From Lysobacterales bacterium (lineage in GTDB: Bacteria > Pseudomonadota > Gammaproteobacteria > Xanthomonadales > Marinicellaceae): a stretch of 11,546 nt of DNA. A model generated the notes under the pieces. That model saw only the letters and a list, made by a program, of their open reading frames with translations. It was not told the origin of the DNA and made no database searches. The position numbers and the translations under genes are program-made. Below, one piece after another: positions 1-6,400 of the stretch (positions are counted from its first letter, which is position 1; each line of letters opens with the position of its first letter). The stretch is taken from assembly GCA_026990095.1 (NCBI GenBank), contig JALSIL010000482.1, positions 1 through 11,546 on the forward strand, written 5' to 3'.

Positions 1-212
1 CTGACACCATAAAATGGGCGTTTGAGATGAATTTTATCAATTAACTTCATTAATTGAAGGTTTTCTTCTTTTTCCCCAGCAGGCAAATAATAGATATTTG
101 AGCGGTTGATGTTCAATAGCTTGCATTACTTAACCAGTGATAGCTTTTCATCCTTGTTGATGGCTTGTTTGCGTTGTTGAGTATCCTTTACTCTAACGCT
201 TTGGATAAAAAA
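1..212 (-). pseudogene. IS3-family transposase OrfB, N-terminal part, with nonsense codon
   Basis: OrfB carries the DDE integrase core of IS3 elements and is made as an OrfAB fusion by -1 frameshifting. Here the minus-strand frame entered at the T TTT TTA site continues through DEKLSLVK, a TAA stop at 128-126, then CKLLNINRSNIYYLPAGEKE and LMKLIDKIHLKRPFYGV at the left edge. The segment around NINRSNIYYLP and HLKRPFYGVR is typical of the region just before the catalytic core in IS150-like OrfB proteins. The TAA sits where a CAA (Gln) would fit, so it is probably a point mutation. The DDE residues lie outside the window. Confidence 0.75.
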
Positions 213-465
213 TCATTCTCCATTGTAATTTCACCAATTTTGGCTTGCAGGGCTTTGATTTCAGCTTCTCTATCTGTCGAAAACCCTGCTTTGGATGCAA
301 ATACTTCTGCACTATTTTCAAGCAATTGCTTCTTCCAACGGGTTATCATATTTTGATTGATGTAAATCGTTTAGATAAATCAGCCATTGTGCTTTCATTT
401 TTGATTGCTGCCAAAGCGACTTTTGCTTTAAAAGCAGACGTATGGTTTCTTCTTTTTTTACTCAT
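188..465 (-). pseudogene. IS3-family transposase OrfA, frameshifted
   Basis: OrfA is the small DNA-binding protein of IS3-type elements. The minus-strand ATG at 465-463 follows a good ribosome binding site (GAGGAAAG, 468-478 region). It reads MSKKRRNHTSAFKAKVALAA and then an HTH start, ADLSKRF. At 364-366 one T seems to be missing from a T run: the original frame soon stops (TGA), while the next frame continues as INQNMITRWKKQLLENSAEV, then a zipper-like segment AEIKALQAKIGEITMEND, and ends SKALE-TAA at 190-188. Restoring one base gives an intact protein of about 92 residues, the usual OrfA size. The single-base lesion suggests fairly recent decay. Identification as IS3 OrfA is confident; the subgroup is not. 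Confidence 0.8.
206..212 (-). other. Slippery heptamer T TTT TTA for -1 frameshifting in the IS3 remnant
   Basis: On the minus strand the OrfA frame reads GAT TTT TTA, a perfect X XXY YYZ slippery heptamer. It lies 15 bases before the OrfA stop and leads into the OrfB frame when shifted by -1. This is the expected place for IS3-family programmed frameshifting. The motif is seen directly; its former activity is inferred. Confidence 0.55.
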
Positions 466-547
466 TGTTCTTTCCTCATTAATTGTTATATTATAACGAA
501 GAAATTCTACTAAAAAATCAATTTACCTGTCTTAATAGTGGGGTACA

Positions 548-706
548 GCTCTGTATGTAATTAATTTAAGCTACGCTAAATAATTGATAAGTTATGTGAA
601 TTTAAGTATTATTACCCTTAAATTAATAGAATTAGGGTAAATCAGCACGATGGAAAAAATAACTAAAAAGCATTATTCCAACACAATGCACCCTAATAAT
701 TGTTAG
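548..706. other. Non-coding spacer between IS remnant and accessory block
   Basis: No credible gene is seen here. The only structure is a pair of 7-base arms, TTACCCT (612-618) and AGGGTAA (634-640), with a 15-base loop and no T tract. The second arm could instead pair as ATTAGGGT (631-638) with ACCCTAAT (690-697). Neither is good enough to call a terminator or an attC site. Confidence 0.5.
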
Positions 707-711
707 AATTT
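702..711. repeat. Left border of accessory block, GTTAGAATTT (integron-cassette-like)
   Basis: GTTAGAATTT here is the exact reverse complement of AAATTCTAAC at 1426-1435, so a 10-base inverted pair brackets the HEPN gene. GTTAGAA fits the GTTRRRY core at which integron cassettes join. If the MITE-like insertion (714-875) and one copy of its target repeat are removed, this border would sit about 15 bases before the HEPN start, as in typical cassettes. Confidence 0.4.
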
Positions 712-713
712 AT

Positions 714-875
714 GTAACTATTCAGCGTAATTGAAAAACCTTAGAAATATGCTGTTTTGGCGTTGGAAAATTCTTGTTTACACTTGTAAACACTCCTTTT
801 CGGTCTTGAACTGACGGGTTTTAGAGGCTTTCTGAGTCGCTACGTGTGTTTTTTAATTACTCTGAATAGTTACCA
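714..875. mobile_element. MITE-like element with 26-bp terminal inverted repeats
   Basis: The arms 714-739 and 848-873 are reverse complements over 26 bases with only two mismatches (726/861 and 733/854). The outer 12 bases, GTAACTATTCAG and CTGAATAGTTAC, are perfect. AATTTAT occurs just left (707-713) and again at 876-882, so it is a likely target-site duplication that places the right end at about 875. The ~110-base interior has no coding capacity and holds a small perfect palindrome, TGTTTACA-CT-TGTAAACA (775-792). A short, non-coding element with long terminal repeats and a direct flanking repeat fits a MITE moved in trans by a transposase encoded elsewhere. The parent family is not identified. 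Confidence 0.7.
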
Positions 876-886
876 AATTTATAAGA

Positions 887-1423
887 ATGGTAGTAAAAAT
901 GACTGAAGCAAGAAAATCATTTGATTTCGCTATAAAAGATGCAGAAGATTTATTGATACGTTTTGATAATGAGAACAGCTCAGCTTTAGAAAGGAATTCA
1001 GAAGCTCTTAAAAGAGCTGGTATGGTTATGGCATTTTCGGCTTGGGAAACTTACGTTAAAGATAGGTTCAAAGAAGAAGTCTCTGTTTGGTTATGTTCTG
1101 TCAACGGTAGTCTTATTGGGAATTTTGTTCAGAGAAAAGTTGATGAAGATTTAAAAAGATTTTTTAATCCTAATGCCGAACGTACAAAAATGCTTTTCAA
1201 AAATTACTTTGAGATTGATATTACTAATTCATGGAAGTGGGATAATTATCACCCTCCTCAAGCAAGAAAAATGCTAAATGATCTTGTTTCTAAAAGAGGA
1301 GGAGCAGCCCATCAAGCAAATACATGCCTTGAAACCCCCCATTTAATCAAACGAGATGAACTTGACAAAGCAATTAGGTTTTTAAAGGGGCTGGTTAGAG
1401 CGATGGATCGTTATAAGGTTTAA
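887..1423 (+). CDS. HEPN-domain protein (RiboL-PSP-HEPN-like), putative RNase
   Basis: The 178-residue product is predicted to be cytosolic and all-helical. The region around residues 43-65 (RAGMVMAFSAWETYVKDRFK) and the late motif LVSKRGGAAHQ are typical of HEPN proteins of the RiboL-PSP / MAE_18760-like groups. R137 and H142 form the R-x4-H signature of HEPN metal-independent ribonucleases. Such proteins commonly act in abortive infection, toxin-antitoxin or other phage-defence settings. No nucleotidyltransferase (MNT) antitoxin or other partner is encoded next to it, so the gene appears solitary. The ATG at 887 has only a weak ribosome site; an alternative ATG lies at 899. It sits 12 bases after a MITE-like element and between cassette-like borders, which suggests horizontal arrival. 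The HEPN family call is fairly confident; catalytic activity and a defence role are inferred. Confidence 0.72.
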   Translation: MVVKMTEARKSFDFAIKDAEDLLIRFDNENSSALERNSEALKRAGMVMAFSAWETYVKDRFKEEVSVWLCSVNGSLIGNFVQRKVDEDLKRFFNPNAERTKMLFKNYFEIDITNSWKWDNYHPPQARKMLNDLVSKRGGAAHQANTCLETPHLIKRDELDKAIRFLKGLVRAMDRYKV

Positions 1424-1425
1424 AA

Positions 1426-1460
1426 AAATTCTAACAAGAAAAATCCAGCGGAGTTGCACT
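1426..1460 (+). other. attC-like left half after the HEPN gene
   Basis: Three bases past the HEPN stop comes AAATTCTAAC followed by AAG and then CCAGCGGAGTTGCAC. TTCTAAC fits the RYYYAAC core that opens an integron attC site, and a TAACAAG...CAGCGG sequence is a familiar attC left half. Its core is exactly complementary to GTTAGAA at 702-708, as expected for the two ends of one cassette. The matching right half is not seen before tdh, so the site is either broken or the resemblance is accidental. Confidence 0.35.
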
Positions 1461-1543
1461 TATGACTCGAATTCAGCTGTATTCAATTTTATGGGTGTGT
1501 GCGCTTTGTATTTTTTCTGTGTATTTTTTTGTATTTTGCCTAG

Positions 1544-2563
1544 TTACCACTTACAAACAACTTTTCCGCATTGACCTGATTGCATTAAATCAAATCCTTT
1601 TTGGAAATCGTCAATGCCTATTGTGTGGGAGTGGGCTTTGGATAAATCAAAACCTGTGCGTAACATCTGTGTCATTTTATACCAGGTTTCAAACATTCTT
1701 CGCCCATAAATTCCTTTAACTTCAAGGCCCTTGAATATAATATCATCCCAGTCTATTTGGGTCGAACGTGGCAGAATGCCGAGTAAAGCAAGTTTACCAC
1801 CGTGATACATGGACTTGAGCATGTCATTAAAAGCATGAGCATTACCTGACATTTCTAAGCCAACATCAAATCCAGTTATGTTGAGTTCATCCATAACATC
1901 ACGCAAACGTTCTTGGGTGACGTTAATGGTTCGATCTGCTCCAATGTCTTTAGCCAGTTTTAAGCGGTAGTCATTAATGTCAGTAATAACGACATTACGT
2001 GCACCCACATGTTTACAGATTCCTGCTGCAATGATTCCAATAGGTCCTGCACCCGTAATAAGGACATCTTCACCAATAACATCATAAGCCAAAGCACAAT
2101 GAGTTGCATTGCCATAGGGATCAAAAAATGAAGCCAACTCGGATGGGATTTCATCATGAATGGGCCATAAGTTTTTAGCTGGAACCGAAATGTATTCTGC
2201 AAATGCACCATCTCGATTAACACCAATTCCAATAGTGTTTGGACACAAATGTTGTGTGCCGGCACGGCAATTTCGACAAACGCCACAGGTGATATGTCCT
2301 TCAGCACTGACGCGTTTGCCAATTTCATAACCGGTTACTTCACTGCCAAGTTCAACAATTTTACCAACAAATTCATGGCCAATTGTCATGGGTGGTTTTA
2401 TGGTTTTTTGAGACCAATCATCCCAATTGTAAATGTGTAAATCTGTTCCACAAATAGCGGTCATTTCGACCTTAATCAGAACGTCATTGTGACCAACAGT
2501 TGGCATGGCTACATCTTCCATCCAAATGCCTTGTTTGGGGTATTTTTTAACGAGTGCTTTCAC
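1544..2563 (-). CDS. tdh: L-threonine 3-dehydrogenase
   Basis: This enzyme oxidises L-threonine to 2-amino-3-ketobutyrate with NAD+, the first step of threonine breakdown to glycine and acetyl-CoA; it is a cytosolic zinc-dependent medium-chain dehydrogenase. Numbering from the first open codon (TTG, 2575), the catalytic zinc and relay residues are C42, T44, H47 and H67-E68. The structural-zinc cysteines are C97, C100, C103 and C111, and the NAD fold has GAGPIG at 175-180 with D199 after the second strand. The start is put at GTG 2563 because VKALVKK then aligns with the MKAL start of E. coli Tdh (339 versus 341 residues) and leaves a ~22-base leader from the predicted promoter; TTG 2575 is possible. 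Neither start has a clear ribosome site. The usual partner kbl is not adjacent. The 3' end faces the HEPN gene with no obvious terminator between. Confidence 0.93.
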   Translation of the reverse strand: MKALVKKYPKQGIWMEDVAMPTVGHNDVLIKVEMTAICGTDLHIYNWDDWSQKTIKPPMTIGHEFVGKIVELGSEVTGYEIGKRVSAEGHITCGVCRNCRAGTQHLCPNTIGIGVNRDGAFAEYISVPAKNLWPIHDEIPSELASFFDPYGNATHCALAYDVIGEDVLITGAGPIGIIAAGICKHVGARNVVITDINDYRLKLAKDIGADRTINVTQERLRDVMDELNITGFDVGLEMSGNAHAFNDMLKSMYHGGKLALLGILPRSTQIDWDDIIFKGLEVKGIYGRRMFETWYKMTQMLRTGFDLSKAHSHTIGIDDFQKGFDLMQSGQCGKVVCKW

Positions 2564-2592
2564 GTAATATTGCAATTGATAAGAAAAAAAAG

Positions 2593-2621
2593 ATTATAAC
2601 ACTTAACACAGCTAGGATTAA
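2593..2621 (-). promoter_or_regulatory. Extended -10 promoter for tdh
   Basis: The minus strand has TATAAT (2598-2593) preceded by TGT, a perfect extended -10 (TGnTATAAT). At the -35 distance there is only TTAATC (2621-2616), a weak match. Transcription would start near 2586, about 22 bases before the preferred GTG start. Confidence 0.6.
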
Positions 2622-2681
2622 ATGTTCTGTTCTGTTTTTATTGGCGATAAGACATTTTCTTGGTTTTCTAGGTGTGTTAAG
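2602..2681. promoter_or_regulatory. Paired inverted 15-bp boxes in the tdh / endopeptidase divergent control region
   Basis: CTTAACACAGCTAGG (2602-2616) and TCTAGGTGTGTTAAG (2667-2681) are inverted copies matching at 13 of 15 positions, including a perfect 9-mer TGTGTTAAG. Each copy lies just upstream of one of the two divergent extended -10 elements and overlaps its -35/spacer region. This placement suggests binding sites for a shared regulator. The repeats are seen; the regulator is unknown. Confidence 0.45.
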
Positions 2682-2687
2682 GGGGTG

Positions 2688-2696
2688 TGCTATAAT
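2688..2696 (+). promoter_or_regulatory. Extended -10 promoter for the M74 endopeptidase gene
   Basis: TGCTATAAT is a perfect extended -10 (TGnTATAAT, with TATAAT at 2691-2696). No good -35 hexamer is present, which the extended -10 can offset. The expected start of transcription is near 2703, about 23 bases before the ATG at 2726. Confidence 0.6.
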
Positions 2697-2725
2697 CGTG
2701 TTTTCACTATTGGGATTTAGGTAAT

Positions 2726-3397
2726 ATGATAAAAATATTTGCAATCCTTCTCTTTTTTGCGACAAGTACTCATGCCAAAGACAGTCAATGTTTTGGTACA
2801 ACTTCGCAGGGTCGAATCGACAACTCAGTACAATTACCAATAAAAGGTGATAATTTCGTTATTTATAATGCTTTGGGTGATTTGCTTGGACGTAACTACG
2901 TTCATTCAAAAGTGTATAATGTGGTGATTAATAGTTATAAACAATTGGCTCAATCAAATCCAAAGCTTAAGTTTAAATACGGTGAAACGGGTTGGAAAAA
3001 TGGTGGAGATTTTAAACCCCATAAAACCCATCAAAATGGTTTGTCTGTGGACTTTATGGTGCCTGTGATTGATGAAAATGGACGTTCGGTATATTATGCA
3101 ACGGATTTATCAAACCAATTTGGATATGGAATTGAGTTTAATCGCAATGGAAAATACAAAGACTACAGCATAGATTTTGAAGCCATTGCCCTGCATTTAG
3201 TGCAATTACATAAAGACTCATTAAAGCAAGGCATTGGTATTTGGCGTGTTATTTTCTCTCCAGAATTCCATTCAAAAATTTACCAAACAAAACAAGGTAA
3301 ATACCTGCAAAAGAATCTAAAATTTATGAAACATAAAGCGTGGGTTCGGCACGATGAGCATTACCATGTAGATTTTAAGGTTAAATGTAAAAATTAA
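2726..3397 (+). CDS. MepA-like penicillin-insensitive murein endopeptidase (peptidase family M74)
   Basis: This family cuts the D-Ala-meso-DAP cross-link of peptidoglycan in the periplasm and is a LAS-type zinc metallopeptidase insensitive to penicillin. Residues 1-17 form a signal peptide (short basic start, hydrophobic FAILLFFATS, cleavage after THA). The zinc ligands are visible and align with E. coli MepA: H102 and D109 in HQNGLSVDF, and H214 in HDEHYHVDF, with accessory H99, H209 and H212. LPIKGDNFVIY near residues 37-47 also aligns with MepA. At 223 residues it is about 50 shorter than E. coli MepA, lacking that protein's proline-rich tail. The ATG has a modest TTAGG ribosome site. The gene diverges from tdh and is 64 bases upstream of the glutamate dehydrogenase gene, which has its own strong ribosome site. 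Family assignment is firm; exact bond specificity is inferred. Confidence 0.85.
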   Translation: MIKIFAILLFFATSTHAKDSQCFGTTSQGRIDNSVQLPIKGDNFVIYNALGDLLGRNYVHSKVYNVVINSYKQLAQSNPKLKFKYGETGWKNGGDFKPHKTHQNGLSVDFMVPVIDENGRSVYYATDLSNQFGYGIEFNRNGKYKDYSIDFEAIALHLVQLHKDSLKQGIGIWRVIFSPEFHSKIYQTKQGKYLQKNLKFMKHKAWVRHDEHYHVDFKVKCKN

Positions 3398-3419
3398 TGT
3401 AAATCTGTTTTGATGGGAG

Positions 3420-3425
3420 TATAAT
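3420..3425 (+). promoter_or_regulatory. Possible -10 for the glutamate dehydrogenase gene
   Basis: A perfect TATAAT lies 37 bases before the ATG at 3462, in the short gap after the endopeptidase gene. No convincing -35 or extended -10 accompanies it, so the gene could also be read through from upstream. Confidence 0.35.
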
Positions 3426-3461
3426 TTCAGCCTGAATTTTACACTATTTTAGGGGACAAAA

Positions 3462-6400
3462 ATGTTTGGTTTATCAACCGAAACTCACAAGAAGCACATT
3501 CAATCTGTTAAAAGACATATTAAAAAACTCGATTCATCGACTCTTCTTCCACTCTATTTAAAAACGACTGAATTATTTTTTGGTGGAATGTCTGGTCAAG
3601 AGATTAAAATGCATTCCAACCAGCATTGGGCTCATGTTATTATTGATTTTGTTAAATCCATAAAGAAAATGCCAGAAAATGCTTCGCTTATTCGAGTGTT
3701 TAACCCACAACTCAAAGCCTGTGGTTATGAAAATAATCACACGGTCATACAGGTCAGTTGTAAAGATATGCCATTTTTAGTGGATTCAGTAGCCCTGGCA
3801 TTCACAAAGTTGGGACTTGAAATGGAACTGATGACACATCCAGTGGCTCACGTGATTCGTTCTAATGCTGGCATCATTAAAGAACTTGACAAATCATCTG
3901 CTTCAAAAGAATCATGGATGCATATAGAAACGCATAAAATTATTGATGAAGGTTTATTACAAGACTTGCAAAAAGAACTGGTTTTAGTTATTGATAAAGT
4001 TTCTGCGTGTGTAGGTGACTGGAAAAAAATGTTAGCTATGATGAGCGAAGCCAAAAGTTCAATAAATGAATTTGATAACAAAACAACCTACAATAAACAA
4101 TTAAAGTTTGTTGAGTGGTTGCTTGATGATAATTTTACCTTTTTGGGTTACCAGTTCTATAAAATTAATTCCGGTGATAAATCTAAGTCTTTTAGTGCAC
4201 AAAAACAATCCGCTTTAGGCTTGTTTAAATCAAAAAAATACCTAAAAGATGTGGACTCTTTGGTCGATAAACAATACCAAGTAAGTAAACAATCTGATCT
4301 ACTGATTATTACCAAACTTAATGCAAGGCCTCGAGTTCATCGGGAAGGAACCCTTGATTATATTGGAATTGTTGTGGTTGATGATAAAGGTAAGGTCTTG
4401 GGAGAGCATAGGTTCGTTGGACTCTTTACATCCGCTGCTATTAATACTCGTCCTTGGGATATTCCCTATATTAATGAAAAAGTAAAAGGCGTAATCAAAC
4501 GCTTTAAATTTGAAAAAAGCAGTCATACTGGTAAGCACATTATTCACATAATGGAAACCTTGCCGCGTGATGAACTCATGCAATCGAGCAGTGATGAATT
4601 GTTTAATACCATCTATTCAATTTTAACCATTGCAGAGCGTCAAAAATCAAACGTCACTTTTAGGCAAGATAAATTTAAACGTTTTTATGCCTTTTTGGTG
4701 CATATTCCACGAGATAAATTCAATACTCAAGTGCGTGAAACAATACAAGATATTTTAGCTACCCAAGTCAATGGAACACACATTGAATTTCAAGTAAGAA
4801 TTGAAGAAACCAATTTAACCCGTCTATATGTAATGGTTTATTCAGAAGAATTGCATGAACTGGATACGGATTTAATCGAAGAGAAAATCTCGCAAGCATT
4901 ACGCTCGTGGCAAGATGAGCTGGAAGAAATTCTAATTGAAAAACATGGTGAGGAATATGGTTACAAACTGAGTAAAAAATACGCTAACAGCTTTCCAATG
5001 GCGTATATTGAAGATGTTTCGCCTCATGTGGCTGCTTATGATGTTGAAAATGCAGCAAAACTAAGCGATAACTACGGCTTGGAATTAAGTTTGTATCGAC
5101 CCAAAGATATTAGCCGCAATATATTTAGATTTAAAATATTCAGGTGTGAAAATACCATTCCACTTAGTGAAGTTTTGCCTGTTTTAGAAAACTTGGGATT
5201 ATTAGTTGTACGTGAACGTCCTTATAAGGTCTCACTTGATAACGATAAGCAGTTTTGGATTCAGGATTTTGATTTGTCATTAGAGCGCGGAAAAGAGCTG
5301 GAATTAGATTTAGTCAAAGATCGCTTTAAAGAGGCATTCAAAGAAATTGTTAATGGAGTTGTGGATAATGATGGCTTTAATAAGCTCTTGATATTGGGTG
5401 GTTTATCTTCACGTCAAATTATTATTTTACGAGCGATAAGCAAATATTTAAAACAAACAAACCTGCCATTTTCACAGGATTATATTGAGAAAGCCTTAAT
5501 TGCACAGTCACATATTTCTCGGTGGTTGATTGAATTATTTAGGGTGCGTTTTGCCATCTTTTTAGAAGATTTAAGCACAAGAGAACACAAACAATATTTG
5601 CAACAATTCAAAGGCAAGTTTGATACCCAATTAGAGCATTTGGGTTTGAGCCTAACCGAACATCAGCAAAATGCACTAGACGAATATTTTGGAGCCGCTA
5701 AATTTAACCGTAAACGCCAAGAGAAAAAAGCATTAAAAGTGATTAGTGCCTTATTGGACTCTGTCAGTTCTCAAGATGAAGACACTATTATTCGTGCGTA
5801 CGGTGAAGTCATTTTAGCGATGCTACGCACCAACTTTTATCAAAAAAATGATGAGGGTGGCTTTAAAGAATACGTTAGTTTTAAACTGAAGTCCTCACAA
5901 GTACCACAAATGCCAAAACCCGTACCCTTTAGAGAGATTTTTGTCTATTCTCCCCGTTTCGAAGCCATTCACTTGCGTATGGGTGAAGTGGCTCGTGGTG
6001 GTTTACGTTGGTCAGATCGATACCAAGATTTTAGAACGGAAGTTTTGGGTTTAATGAAAGCACAAAATGTTAAAAACTCTATTATTGTTCCAGTGGGTTC
6101 TAAAGGGGGATTTGTTTGTAAACAACTCCCAACCAATGGCGATAGAGATGCATTTATGAAAGAAGGCATTGCTTGTTACCAAAATTTTATTCGCAGTATG
6201 TTGGATTTAACTGATAACATTGTAGCTGGAAAAATTGTTCACCCACAAAACGTTATTCGTTACGATAAAGATGATCCTTATTTAGTTGTTGCTGCCGATA
6301 AAGGAACGGCGACATTCTCTGACATTGCTAATGGTATATCAGCAGACTACGGTCATTGGCTAGGAGATGCCTTTGCCTCAGGTGGTTCGGTAGGGTATGA

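Larger units (their letters stand above)
1..547 (-). mobile_element. Degenerate IS3-family insertion sequence, right-hand part, running off the left edge
   Basis: Read on the minus strand, this stretch gives the normal IS3-family order: terminal end, an ~80-base leader, a small orfA with helix-turn-helix and leucine-zipper character, then orfB in the -1 frame. The outer end is placed at 547 because the minus strand there begins TGTACCCC, fitting the TG...CA ends of the family; that boundary is inferred and the other end lies outside the window. orfA carries a frameshift and orfB a stop codon, so the element cannot make its own transposase. The protein pattern resembles the IS150-type subgroup, but a group assignment would need a comparison with ISfinder. 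Confidence 0.75.

Noticed and set aside
165..496. Plus-strand open frames over the left edge
   Set aside because: They are antisense to the IS3-family orfA/orfB, whose minus-strand products are recognisable.
612..640. Hairpin TTACCCT / AGGGTAA as a terminator
   Set aside because: The arms are only 7 bases with a 15-base AT loop and no T tract on either strand, so chance is likely in AT-rich DNA.
654..708. A complete attC site just left of the HEPN block (TAAC...GTTAG)
   Set aside because: Only a short ATTATT/AATAAT pairing is present inside, without the paired box structure expected of attC, so I could not support it.
1462..1719. 85-residue open frame on plus, hydrophobic start
   Set aside because: Most of it lies antisense over the conserved 3' end of tdh, there is no good ribosome site, and the sequence shows no family features.
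2547..2840. 97-residue minus-strand frame across the tdh/endopeptidase gap
   Set aside because: It spans both predicted promoters and the signal peptide region of the M74 gene, and its product has no recognisable features.
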